Source: Pseudomonadota bacterium (GTDB taxonomy: Bacteria > Pseudomonadota > Alphaproteobacteria > Rhizobiales > Hyphomicrobiaceae). Taken from it: a DNA stretch of 64,000 bases. Positions 1-7,683 of the stretch are shown in pieces. The position numbers and the translations under genes were made by a program. The stretch covers positions 62,001 through 126,000 of the forward strand of contig JAEZRM010000095.1 in NCBI GenBank assembly GCA_023412805.1. The letters run 5' to 3'. Every line of letters starts with the position of its first letter. The first letter of the stretch is position 1. A model generated the notes under the pieces. That model saw only the letters and a program-made list of their open reading frames with translations, made no database searches and was not told the DNA's origin.

Positions 1-486
1 CCCCTCCATGAGCAGAGCCCACATGGCGAGCCCCGCGATGATGACAGGCATGGGTGCACCCGAGAACTCCCAGCCGAGCTCCGCAGCTTGGCGCACCTTG
101 GACATGAGGAAGAGAGAAGCCGCAAGCGTCGCGATGAACAAGACGACGTCGTACCAGGGCACGCGATCGAGCGGCGCCTTCTCGCTGCCCGGGAAGATCA
201 GGAACGTGAAAGGCAGCATGCACGCGATCAGCAGATAGAAGTATTCGGTGTTGAGCTGCGTGTAGCCGACGAAGAAGCGCAGCGTGAACTGCTGATTGAT
301 ACACAGGATGATGGTGACCGCGGTGGCGATGATCAGCGCCCAGCGCCAGAAACCGGTCAGCTTGCGTATGCGTGTCGTCTCCGCCTCGGCGGGACCGGAA
401 TGGATATCGGGCCCATCGAGTGAGAACCCATGAGACGATGAAGTTGCCGGCGCGGTGGCGCCGGTCTGGCCGGATGCTGACGTCAC
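1..486 (-). CDS. TRAP transporter fused permease, 5' part of gene (cut by window edge)
   Basis: This is the membrane component of a TAXI-type tripartite ATP-independent transporter, which uses an ion gradient to import small, often carboxylated, substrates captured by the periplasmic receptor encoded just upstream. The minus-strand reading frame is open from 577 to the window edge. After about 45 polar residues it shows hydrophobic segments typical of the family (FWRWALIIATAVTIILC, then YFYLLIACMLPFTFLIF, then VVLFIATLAASLFL). No ATG fits. I chose GTG at 486 because GAGG lies 7 nt before it. The gene follows the receptor by 141 bp and is probably in its operon. The C-terminal DctM part is outside the window, so whether it is the usual 4TM-12TM fusion cannot be confirmed here. 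Confidence 0.8.
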   Translation of the reverse strand, partial: MTSASGQTGATAPATSSSHGFSLDGPDIHSGPAEAETTRIRKLTGFWRWALIIATAVTIILCINQQFTLRFFVGYTQLNTEYFYLLIACMLPFTFLIFPGSEKAPLDRVPWYDVVLFIATLAASLFLMSKVRQAAELGWEFSGAPMPVIIAGLAMWALLMEG

Positions 487-627
487 GGACGTACCTCGGA
501 TGCTGGCGCTGACGCGCGCAACCGTCGGGGGTAGGTGCCGCCGGATCCTCCGGCCAAGAGGGCCGAAGGATTGGCATCAGCGCGCCCCAGCCGCCCGGCT
601 GCGCATCATGCAGCAGGATGGCAGGGC

Positions 628-1788
628 TTATTCGAAGATGACGTCCATGCCAGCCTTGCTGAGGGCCGCCTTGCGCGCACCCATCCAGGCCTTGGTGAAG
701 TCCGCCTTCTCACCCGAGGGGTTCGTCTTGAGGAAGTCCGCCCAGGCTGCAGCCAGCGTGTCCTGACGTTTCACGAGCGCGTTGTTGTGCGTCTCGTGCT
801 CGGCCTTCCAGACGCCCGCCTCCTTGAGCGCCTTCACCGCACCCTCGTGATAGGGCAGCACCCAGCTGAGGTTCTGGCGCTCGACAGCGAGGCCGGCCGC
901 GCCCGGCGCGCCGTCTTTATAGTCCTTGTATCCGACGATCATCGCCTTCGTGAGATTGTAGACGAGGTCGGCAGGCTGCGAGGCATATGCCATGAAGATC
1001 GGATAGGGATACGACGGCAATTCGAGCGAGGCGCCAGAAGAAAGGCCGGCCGCGCATGTCGTCTTGTGCGGATAGAAGTACGGACCGAGCTTGTTGAGGC
1101 GCGCCCAGCCTTCTTTGTCGGTGGCCGGCGTCTGCGGATAGGTAATGCCACGCGGCGATGTCTCGAGTTCCTTGACCTGACCGGAGATCGTCGAGGCGAT
1201 AGCGGCGTCGACCTCGTTGTTGACCATGCCCTTCCACATGGCGCCGTAGCCGGAGAACTCGACCGGCTGGACGTCATCGCGAGAGAGGTTGCCGAAGGCC
1301 AGGATCGCGAGGGCGTTCTGGTTGAGCGCGGGCGAGCCGACCACCATGCCGATGCGTTTGCCTTTGAGATCCTTGACCTCTTTGACGCCGGTATCCTTCG
1401 CGACACCGAGCGTGATGGCATTGCAGTCCGTGACCGAGAGCAGGAGGCGCAGCGGCTGCGGACCCCAATCCTTGACGCCGAACTCGAACACGGCCTCTTG
1501 CGCGAAATAGACGCCGACCCCCATGGCCGATGCCTGGGCGCGGTTCGCCCTCAATGGCGCAAGACGCGCCACGTCGTTGCCGGCCGGAAGCACGCGCACC
1601 TCGGCACCATGGTTGTCCTTGAGCGCCTTGCCCACGGCGACGGCAATATTGAAGCCCGATGAGCCGGTATCGTATGCCGTCATTGTCAGGGTCTGCGGCA
1701 GCTTCACATCCTGCGCAGCCGCAACCGTCGCCATCATCGGTGCGGCAAGAGCCAACGCACCTAATCCAATCCTTTTCATCACCGTCAT
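628..1788 (-). CDS. TAXI family TRAP transporter solute-binding receptor
   Basis: Periplasmic substrate receptor of a TAXI-type TRAP transporter, working with the fused permease downstream. The 386-residue product starts with a clear Sec signal peptide (MTVMKRIGLGALALAAPMM, cleavage near AAA-Q at about residue 26). The mature part has the TAXI-family layout: an early TAYDTGSSGFNIAVAVG segment, GKRIGMVVGSPALNQNA in the middle and PYHEGAVKALKEAGVW near the end. The start at 1788 is supported by GGGAGGAAAATTC directly before ATG. An in-frame extension up to 1974 is polar, lacks a ribosome site and would bury the signal peptide, so I rejected it. The substrate is not predictable. Confidence 0.9.
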   Translation of the reverse strand: MTVMKRIGLGALALAAPMMATVAAAQDVKLPQTLTMTAYDTGSSGFNIAVAVGKALKDNHGAEVRVLPAGNDVARLAPLRANRAQASAMGVGVYFAQEAVFEFGVKDWGPQPLRLLLSVTDCNAITLGVAKDTGVKEVKDLKGKRIGMVVGSPALNQNALAILAFGNLSRDDVQPVEFSGYGAMWKGMVNNEVDAAIASTISGQVKELETSPRGITYPQTPATDKEGWARLNKLGPYFYPHKTTCAAGLSSGASLELPSYPYPIFMAYASQPADLVYNLTKAMIVGYKDYKDGAPGAAGLAVERQNLSWVLPYHEGAVKALKEAGVWKAEHETHNNALVKRQDTLAAAWADFLKTNPSGEKADFTKAWMGARKAALSKAGMDVIFE

Positions 1789-2360
1789 GAATTTTCCTCC
1801 CGTTGCACCAGTTCTGCTTTTTTGGGCAGCGCACGGCCGCCATGGCTCAAACCTATTGAAATAGGAGGCCGTCGTCACCTGAAGGGCTTCTGCAGGCCCG
1901 AAGTTATCCTCTGGGCCGGCAGTCCGCGCGGAGATGGATCTCACCGTCGGCCACGACCGCCGCCGATTATTCAAGCAATATCAATGCCATTGAGAATCGA
2001 CGCTCACATTCGAACGAGCGTTGGGCCACACGCGTTGAGGAAGCATCCAGGCGTTGCAATGGTCGGAGGAGTGGCCTACTTCTCCATCCAGTACCTGTGT
2101 CTGTCGGACGCAGATTGCTAACCGCTGAAGGGGATTGATCCCACGGGGGGCCGATGAGGCCACCATGCCAGCCGCTCTCGCGCATCCCGGCGCCGGACGC
2201 CGCCACATAGTCAGCACTTCATCGAGTTCTGACCGCACGCCAGCGCCTGACGAGCGCCTCCAATCGCAGCACGACCCCGCCCCTCCGAGCACGCGCCATC
2301 CGGCTTCGTGCCCGCCCGCGCTCTTCGATTGCGATCCCGACAAACCAGCAGGAGGTTCAG
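1789..2360. other. Intergenic stretch between divergent transporter and DUF2189 genes; nothing recognised
   Basis: About 570 bp separate two divergent genes. Short open frames exist on both strands, but none has a ribosome site, a recognisable domain or plausible composition. It presumably holds the promoters of both flanking genes. I found no GGAAC-type stress promoter and no clear sigma-70 site here. Confidence 0.5.
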
Positions 2361-3164
2361 ATGTCTCCCCACGACATGATCATGCCATTGGCACGAACGG
2401 ATGAGCTGCCGGTGGTCCGCACAATCAGCTTCGACGACTTACGGCAAGCGCTGGCGCAAGGCTTTGCGGACTTCAAGGCGATGCCGACGCATGTCGTCTT
2501 TCTCAGCCTGATCTATCCGATTGTCGGCGTGAGCCTCTGGGCAGCCACCGCCGGTCTCAATCTGTTGGCGTTGCTCTATCCCCTCGCGACCGGCTTTGCC
2601 TTGCTCGGTCCATTCGCCGCGATCGGTCTCTATGAACTGAGCAGGCGCCGCGAGATGCATCTCGATACGTCGTGGCGGCATGCCTTCGACGTCGTGTACT
2701 CGCCGTCGTTCGGACCGATACTGATGCTCGGCCTGTTGCTTGTTATTGTCTTCCTGGTGTGGATCGCAGTCGCGCATGGGATATTCGTGGCGAACTTCGG
2801 CGATCATGAACCTGAAACGCTGGGTGCCTTCATCTCCGAAGTGCTCACCACGAAGGCCGGCCATAATCTGTTCATGGTCGGCAACGTCGTCGGCGCTGCG
2901 TTCGCGCTGTTCGTGTTCGTGATCAGCGTCGTTTCGTTCCCGCTGTTGCTGGAGCGGAACGTCGGGGTCGCGGTTGCGGTGACGACATCGCTCAAGGCGG
3001 TTGCTGTCAATCCGCTTGTGATGATGAGCTGGGCCGTGACGATCGCGGGTGGATTGCTGATCGGCTCGCTGCCCCTGCTGGTGGGATTGGCCGTCGTCAT
3101 GCCCATTCTGGGGCATGCGAGTTGGCATCTCTATCGGCGGGTCGTCGAACCGAGGGAATTCTGA
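2361..3164 (+). CDS. DUF2189 integral membrane protein
   Basis: Predicted inner-membrane protein of 267 residues, belonging to the DUF2189 family on the basis of its overall pattern (FDDLRQALAQGFADFKAMPTH followed by paired helices, a GPFAAIGLYELSRRRE loop and a long LLLVIVFLVWIAVAHGIF helix). I count five to six membrane segments, at about residues 45-65, 68-90, 120-145, 175-200 and 225-250. The start is fixed by AGGAGG five bases before ATG. The function of the family is unknown. The gene ends about 50 bp before the left tRNA-derived repeat, so it is the last chromosomal gene before the island. Confidence 0.85.
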   Translation: MSPHDMIMPLARTDELPVVRTISFDDLRQALAQGFADFKAMPTHVVFLSLIYPIVGVSLWAATAGLNLLALLYPLATGFALLGPFAAIGLYELSRRREMHLDTSWRHAFDVVYSPSFGPILMLGLLLVIVFLVWIAVAHGIFVANFGDHEPETLGAFISEVLTTKAGHNLFMVGNVVGAAFALFVFVISVVSFPLLLERNVGVAVAVTTSLKAVAVNPLVMMSWAVTIAGGLLIGSLPLLVGLAVVMPILGHASWHLYRRVVEPREF

Positions 3165-3215
3165 GTATTGCGGGAGTTAGAGCTGGCCGCCCAGTCTAGG
3201 GCGCGCGGTCTCGAA

Positions 3216-3300
3216 CGAACCACGATCAGTTCTCTGCGAGGCCATTGAAAACAATGGCGCGAGCGACGGGACTTGAACCCGCGGCCTCCGACGTGAAAGG
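3216..3300. repeat. Left attachment-like direct repeat (attL)
   Basis: This 85-bp copy matches 33927-34011. Mismatches are at 3222, 3229, 3230, 3232, 3291 and 3297. The 58 bases from 3233 to 3290 are identical. It contains the 3' end of tRNA-Asp, the CCA end and a small hairpin with arms GCCATTG and CAATGGC around four A residues on the plus strand. Confidence 0.85.
3255..3300 (-). pseudogene. tRNA-Asp 3' fragment left by integration
   Basis: Read on the minus strand, this is the last 46 nt of tRNA-Asp: part of the anticodon arm, the variable loop, the T arm (GCGGG-TTCAAGT-CCCGT), the 3' acceptor strand and CCA. The 5' half is absent and two changes fall in the anticodon-arm part, so it cannot make a tRNA. 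The plus-strand peptide that could be read over it (MARATGLEPAAS) is a well-known artefact of tRNA complement and is not a gene. Confidence 0.85.
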
Positions 3301-3349
3301 ACATAATTATGCAAACAATATCAAAGCCATTAGGAACGGATATTCAGGC

Positions 3350-3547
3350 GCAAAGGCATCTAACGCGCCCAAAGTTGCCGAGCCCACATCTCCACCTAGA
3401 CGCCACATCTTCACGCGTCAGGAGCTGTACGACCTTGTGTGGTCAGTGCCCATGATGAAGCTCGCGGTTCGGTTTGGCGTTTCCGGAAGAGGGTTGGCCA
3501 AAATCTGCGAACGGGCATCTGTGCCGTCGGCATCGCGCACTTCGTAA
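3350..3547 (+). pseudogene. Truncated helix-turn-helix-like gene fragment
   Basis: The plus frame encodes RRHIFTRQELYDLVWSVPMM, then KLAVRFGVSGRGLAKICERA, then breaks off at a stop. This resembles the N-terminal DNA-binding-like segment of hypothetical proteins common in Rhizobiales accessory regions, where it continues with a conserved VPxRGYW-like stretch. Here that continuation is lost after about 3530. No start codon or ribosome site is evident, because the frame runs into the tRNA remnant upstream. It is probably a decayed gene at the island edge. Family assignment is from memory of the motif, and function is unknown. Confidence 0.5.
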
Positions 3548-3935
3548 GTGGGTTTCCCTCGTCGAGTTTCTGCGATCTGCGACCATCTGAGTGGAATTTC
3601 CTCGACCAGATCTGCGCTGCCGAACCGCGTTGGCTCCCAGGCTTCAACCACCCTCTTTGTCTTCAGGCCCAGATGGGCCGGTTCCGTCGCCATCGCTCCC
3701 GCCGTAGCCATCGCTCAGCCCTTCGCCGCCCTGACCTTTGCGACCTGGATCCCAGCTTCGATTTCTGGCCGGTTTCTCATCGGCCCCGCGCGATCCGCTT
3801 TCCCGATCAGGCTTCTGAGGCTTACTTGGGGCTCGCGTCATTCAAGACCTCTCTTGATCGATCAACTGGCACCGAAAAGCGTTAGCCGCCGCCACGTGAG
3901 CAATGGCTTGCTGCGTTTTCAAGAACGGTGCTCGC
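3548..3935. other. Island left margin without supported gene
   Basis: Overlapping frames on both strands cover this stretch, including a glycine- and aspartate-rich minus frame around 3644-3841, but none has a good ribosome site or recognisable domain. It may be remnant DNA of the gene truncated at about 3530. Confidence 0.4.
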
Positions 3936-4298
3936 TTACGCCCAGTAAGGATGTGCGCGGTAATAGTCGTGGATTTGCTGCTCAGCCGCACGATCACGGA
4001 AAGGCTGATCACCGGCGGCGAACGTCGGTGCGCCTTCGAGCTGCTCCCGTGTGAGGCCTACGACATAGCCACCCTGATTGGTGTCGTACTTCAACGTACC
4101 CCAGGGAAGCGGATGATACTGCTCGCCAATGCCAAGAAGGCCGCCGAACGACATCACCGCATAGGCTGTGCGGCCGGACCTCTTGTCGATCATCACATCG
4201 TAGATTTCGCCGAGCGTTTCGCCCGCAGTGTTGTAGACGTTGGTGCCGGTGACCTTGCCGGCGGAGATGAGCGAGGCATTCTCATCAAGGGTGATCAT
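3936..4298 (-). CDS. PRC-barrel domain protein
   Basis: A 120-residue cytoplasmic protein made almost entirely of one PRC-barrel-like beta domain (SAGKVTGTNVYNTAGETLG, then GEIYDVMIDKRSGRTAYAVM, then a GLLGIGEQYHPLPWGTL strand pair) with a short polar tail. Such small PRC-barrel proteins are frequent members of the general stress regulon in Rhizobiales. Their biochemical role is not established. The product has no signal peptide. The start at 4298 is preceded by an EcfG-type promoter whose -10 lies 37 nt upstream, so it is probably a monocistronic stress gene. It lies 164 bp downstream of pqqE on the same strand. Confidence 0.88.
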   Translation of the reverse strand: MITLDENASLISAGKVTGTNVYNTAGETLGEIYDVMIDKRSGRTAYAVMSFGGLLGIGEQYHPLPWGTLKYDTNQGGYVVGLTREQLEGAPTFAAGDQPFRDRAAEQQIHDYYRAHPYWA

Positions 4299-4334
4299 GG
4301 CGGAAACTCCAGGTTGTAGACAGACTACCTGTTG

Positions 4335-4359
4335 AACGTGTCGCGACCGCCAGCGTTCC
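4335..4359 (-). promoter_or_regulatory. EcfG-type promoter of the PRC-barrel gene
   Basis: On the minus strand this reads GGAAC, 16 nt, CGTT, an exact match to the alphaproteobacterial EcfG consensus. The -10 element ends 37 nt before the start codon at 4298. Confidence 0.75.
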
Positions 4360-4462
4360 GCGATAGTTCGGCCCTTCTGCTAGCGATCTCGCATCGAGGT
4401 CGATTATTCGCTAACGCCGTCACGCGCTGGTTATGTCGAGGAAGCGAGAGATCGCGCGGCGG

Positions 4463-5572
4463 CTAGTTGGTCTGCCAGCTGCGGTATCTGGGATCATGGC
4501 AGTCATCGCGAAACTCGCGCAGTAGAAGATGATGATGCGCGGATAGCGCGCAAACGGGATCGGTGTTGACCGCGTCACCTGTGAGCGCCAGCGCCTGACA
4601 GCGGCAGCCGCCGAAGTCGATCTCCCTCTGCGGACAAGATCTGCAAGGTTCTTTCATCCATGACGTGCCGCGATAGGCCTGAAACGCTGATCCGCTGAAC
4701 CAGGCATCATGTAGGGAGTGATCGCGGACATTCTCGAATTTGAGGCCGGCTATCGATTGCGCACCATGGCACGGCAAGATCATTCCTGAAGGCGTCACGA
4801 CCATGAACCGTCGCCCCCATCCACCCATACAGGGCTTGGGCTGCACTGCGTAGTAATCCGGCACGACGAAGTCGATTGCGAGAATGCCACGCAGACGTTC
4901 GCGAGCAGCTGAGACAAGCTCCACTGACCGCTCCACCTGCTCCCGCGTCGGCAAGAGCGTTGCGCGGTTGCGGAGCGCCCAGCCAAGATACTGGACATGT
5001 GCCACCTCGAGCCTTTCGGCACCAACTTCAACTGCAAGTTCGATCATGGCCGGTAAGCGAGCGAGGTTGAGGCGATGAACCGGCGCGTTGATCGTGAGAG
5101 CCAGCCCTGCCTCGCGCACAATCCTCGCAGTCGCGATCTTGCGTTCGAGGCCTCGGCGGTACTTTGTTACGACCGCAGTGCCTTCCTCCGTAGTATCCTG
5201 CAGCGAGATCTGCACATGATCCAGCCCCGCCTCGGCAAGTGCGCTGATGCGTTCACGTCCAAGAGAGACGCCAGCCGTTATGAGATTGGTGTAGAGGCCG
5301 GCTCGCATTGCCCCGGCAACGAGCTGGACGATGTCCTTGCGCGCAGTAGGCTCTCCGCCCGACAGGTGGAGCTGCAGTACACCGAGTTTGGCGGCTTGCT
5401 GGAATACATCCAGCCAAAGCTCGGTTGGAAGTTCTGCGCTCGCACGTTCGAGCTCCAATGGATTGGAGCAATAGAGGCATTGCAGCGGGCAACGATGGGT
5501 CAGCTCCGCGAGAAGTCCCACAGGCCGGCCGACGGCCGAGACGCGATTGGCGTGTGGGCTGCAATCGTTCAT
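4463..5572 (-). CDS. pqqE: PqqA peptide cyclase, radical SAM/SPASM
   Basis: PqqE uses S-adenosylmethionine and Fe-S clusters to link the conserved Glu and Tyr side chains of the PqqA peptide, the first committed step of PQQ synthesis. The 369-residue product has the radical SAM motif CPLQCLYC (C28, C32, C35), the LSGGEP motif at about 95-100, and a C-terminal SPASM region with several cysteines (CMGGWG, CHGAQ, CRSCPQREIDFGGCRC). The start overlaps the pqqD stop by four bases (ATGA), as expected for translational coupling. It is the last gene of the sugar dehydrogenase-pqqABCDE run. The length is normal for the family. Confidence 0.96.
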   Translation of the reverse strand: MNDCSPHANRVSAVGRPVGLLAELTHRCPLQCLYCSNPLELERASAELPTELWLDVFQQAAKLGVLQLHLSGGEPTARKDIVQLVAGAMRAGLYTNLITAGVSLGRERISALAEAGLDHVQISLQDTTEEGTAVVTKYRRGLERKIATARIVREAGLALTINAPVHRLNLARLPAMIELAVEVGAERLEVAHVQYLGWALRNRATLLPTREQVERSVELVSAARERLRGILAIDFVVPDYYAVQPKPCMGGWGRRFMVVTPSGMILPCHGAQSIAGLKFENVRDHSLHDAWFSGSAFQAYRGTSWMKEPCRSCPQREIDFGGCRCQALALTGDAVNTDPVCALSAHHHLLLREFRDDCHDPRYRSWQTN

Positions 5573-5874
5573 GGCTTCAATACACCGGCATCTGCGAGCC
5601 CTTGCAGGACCGGCACTATGTCGCCGGCGATCGTGCCAGCTTCTGCATCATAGGTTTCCGCAAGCTGCGCGGCGATGTCGGCAACCGTGCGTTGACCATC
5701 GCATAGGCGAATTAGATCTGATGCCCACTCGTTCGGCGTCAAGATGCGCTCAGGCGCCAAGACCACCCAGCCGCCTCGAACGGGATCCGGCCGAAATCGA
5801 ACATGAGGGCGCAATGCCGGGCGACTATCGAGGTCAATCGGCGCTATGGCGTCGCCGTTGATGTGCTTATTCAT
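5569..5874 (-). CDS. pqqD: PQQ biosynthesis peptide chaperone PqqD
   Basis: PqqD binds the PqqA precursor and presents it to PqqE. The product of 101 residues has the family pattern RPHVRFRPDPVRGGWVVLAP in the N-terminal half and a winged-helix-like C-terminal half (CDGQRTVADIAAQLAETYDA). I chose ATG at 5874, which has AGGAG six bases upstream, over the in-frame ATG at 5892, which would extend further into pqqC. The gene overlaps pqqC by 8 bp and pqqE by 4 bp, so the three are translationally coupled. Confidence 0.93.
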   Translation of the reverse strand: MNKHINGDAIAPIDLDSRPALRPHVRFRPDPVRGGWVVLAPERILTPNEWASDLIRLCDGQRTVADIAAQLAETYDAEAGTIAGDIVPVLQGLADAGVLKP

Positions 5875-6607
5875 GCCGAGCTCCTGCTTCAAAAGCGCCC
5901 GGTGGTGGAATAGCTGGCGTCACATAGGCATGATGCAAGGCGTCGAGCTGCGCCCACAGTACGTTGCACTTGAAACGTACCGCCTCAACGCAGGCGTTCT
6001 GCGCGTCGAGGGAGGTGGCATTCTCCTTCACATAAGACAAAGCGAAATCTGCATCGCGATTGGCCTGCGATAGGCGGCGTCGGAAATAGGTGAGGACACG
6101 TTCGTCGATGAAGTCGTAGTGCTCCAACATGCCCGCAATGCGCTGCTCGTGAATCGCGGGTGCAAACAATTCGGTCAATGACGACGCCACGGCCTCCACC
6201 AGCGAGCGCTCTCTGACAAACCTGACATAAGCCTCAACCGCGAAGCGCGTTGCGGGAAGTGCGCCGACCATAGATGTTACATAGGTGCGCTCGAGACCAA
6301 GTCCGTCTGTCAGGCGCAACCAGCGCTCAATGCCGCCTTCATCTTCGCCTATACCATCGTGATCGACGATCCGGCGCAGCCATTCGCGCCGCAGATACTG
6401 GTCACTTGTGCGGCTCATCAGCGCCGCATCCTTTCTTGGAACTGCTGCCTGATAGCAGTATCGGTTCAGCGCCCAAGCCTGCACTTGCTGCTTGTTGAGC
6501 TTGCCGCCATGAAGGAGCCTATGGAACGGGTGCTTGTCGTGATACCGCTCGCGACCAACCTCCCGGATGACATCCTCGAACGCAGCCGGCGACATGGCTG
6601 GCTTCAT
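5867..6607 (-). CDS. pqqC: Pyrroloquinoline-quinone synthase PqqC
   Basis: PqqC is the cofactor-free oxidase that performs the last ring closure and eight-electron oxidation to PQQ. The 246-residue helical product carries recognisable family segments: HPFHRLLHGGKLNKQQVQAW near residue 25, NRYCYQAAVPRKDAALMSR near 50, and the DHDGIGEDEGGIERWLRL block near 85. The start overlaps the pqqB stop by four bases. The length and order fit a standard pqqABCDE operon. A separate PqqD follows, so this is not the PqqCD fusion seen in some methylotrophs. Confidence 0.95.
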   Translation of the reverse strand: MKPAMSPAAFEDVIREVGRERYHDKHPFHRLLHGGKLNKQQVQAWALNRYCYQAAVPRKDAALMSRTSDQYLRREWLRRIVDHDGIGEDEGGIERWLRLTDGLGLERTYVTSMVGALPATRFAVEAYVRFVRERSLVEAVASSLTELFAPAIHEQRIAGMLEHYDFIDERVLTYFRRRLSQANRDADFALSYVKENATSLDAQNACVEAVRFKCNVLWAQLDALHHAYVTPAIPPPGAFEAGARHE

Positions 6608-7518
6608 ATCCTCATCTCCATGCCGTCATGGGCGACTTCCCATCCTGCCTCCGCAATCGCCACTCGTTCCTGGCCGTCCTCTCTCAGCACCGGGTTCGAA
6701 TTGTTGAGATGGAGGAAGATGCGCCGGCCAACCTTTAAGCTCCGCAGGCGTGCGATGGAGCCTTCAGGGCCGCTCATGGAAACATGCCCCATCATGGCAC
6801 CTGTCTTCTGTGAGAGACCCAGATCGATGAGTTCGCGATCTCGATAGAGCGTCCCATCGAAGAGTATCACGTCAACGCCGTCCAAGACACCGAGGACATC
6901 TTCTGTAATTCGGGCGCAGCACGGCACATATGCGACGCTCCGATTGCTCTTGGCATCGCGAATGACGAGAGCAATTGAGCTCCCCTTGTCCAGCGAGCGC
7001 TCTGATCGACGTTGAAGCGGCAACGGCACCTTGCCGGGCATCGGCTGCGGCGTAATTTCAATCGAAGCGCCATCGTGCGGCGAGGATGGCGATCCGAGGT
7101 GCATTTCTCTGCGGTGAACGACGGAACGCGACAACACGTTGAAGATTTCGTTGGTAGCGAGTGCCGCGTGAACAAACGCCGTTGCGTAAAGCCGAAATTC
7201 CTGCCCTTCACGCAGATTGAGGAGGCCACCCACTTGGTCGACTTCGAAGCCTGTGACTGCGACAGCCTTGATTGGACTCGACCTTGCGGCATCCTTCACC
7301 CTCGGCTGAAGCACAGGCGCAGCGGCGATCTGAGCCCGGAGGTCAGGCGTCGCATCTAGCAGGACCCAGTCATGCCCATTGCCAGATACGGCGATCGACG
7401 TCTGAGTGCGCGCAATGAATTTGTGATCACCTGAGCGGACGGCAGCACAATTCGCGCAGTTACAGTTCCACTGCGGAAAGCCGCCGCCCGCTGCGGAGCC
7501 GAGGATGCGGACAATCAT
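6604..7518 (-). CDS. pqqB: PQQ biosynthesis protein PqqB
   Basis: PqqB is a metallo-beta-lactamase-fold oxygenase that hydroxylates the crosslinked tyrosine during PQQ formation. The 304-residue product begins with the diagnostic GSAAGGGFPQWNCNCANC segment that provides zinc-binding cysteines. It also has the GFEVDQVGGLLNLREGQ segment in place of a classical HxHxDH and a C-terminal IFLHLNNSNP motif. The gene begins 25 bp after the pqqA stop and overlaps pqqC by four bases. The length is normal for the family. Confidence 0.95.
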   Translation of the reverse strand: MIVRILGSAAGGGFPQWNCNCANCAAVRSGDHKFIARTQTSIAVSGNGHDWVLLDATPDLRAQIAAAPVLQPRVKDAARSSPIKAVAVTGFEVDQVGGLLNLREGQEFRLYATAFVHAALATNEIFNVLSRSVVHRREMHLGSPSSPHDGASIEITPQPMPGKVPLPLQRRSERSLDKGSSIALVIRDAKSNRSVAYVPCCARITEDVLGVLDGVDVILFDGTLYRDRELIDLGLSQKTGAMMGHVSMSGPEGSIARLRSLKVGRRIFLHLNNSNPVLREDGQERVAIAEAGWEVAHDGMEMRI

Positions 7519-7542
7519 TCAGTGTCCATCATCAGATGGCGC

Positions 7543-7653
7543 CTATTTGCGTAGCGTGGCGCTGGCGTAGCTGGTCACCTCCATGCCAGCCTGCTCGTCC
7601 TGGATGATCGGCTTGCTCCAGGTGCGCTTCTTCTGCTTTGCGTTCTTCGTCAT
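7543..7653 (-). CDS. pqqA: PQQ precursor peptide PqqA
   Basis: This 36-residue peptide is the ribosomal precursor from which PQQ is cut. It contains the conserved EVTSY motif in which E25 and Y29 are crosslinked by PqqE. The N-terminal part is lysine-rich (MTKNAKQKKRTWSKP), slightly longer than the 23-29 residue forms of many species. AAAGGAGAG lies four bases before ATG. The gene sits 30 bp downstream of a PQQ-dependent sugar dehydrogenase gene and 25 bp upstream of pqqB. It is short and easily missed by automatic annotation. Confidence 0.95.
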   Translation of the reverse strand: MTKNAKQKKRTWSKPIIQDEQAGMEVTSYASATLRK

Positions 7654-7683
7654 CAAACTCTCCTTTCCGGGTTAGTGACGACT

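Noticed and set aside
3245..3350. Plus-strand frame beginning MARATGLEPAAS over the tRNA remnant (also at 33963-34100)
   Set aside because: This peptide is the complement of the tRNA-Asp 3' half, a frequent annotation artefact; it has no ribosome site.
3418..3841. Two overlapping minus-strand frames at the left island margin
   Set aside because: They oppose the recognisable DNA-binding-like fragment on the plus strand, have low-complexity composition and show no domain or ribosome site.
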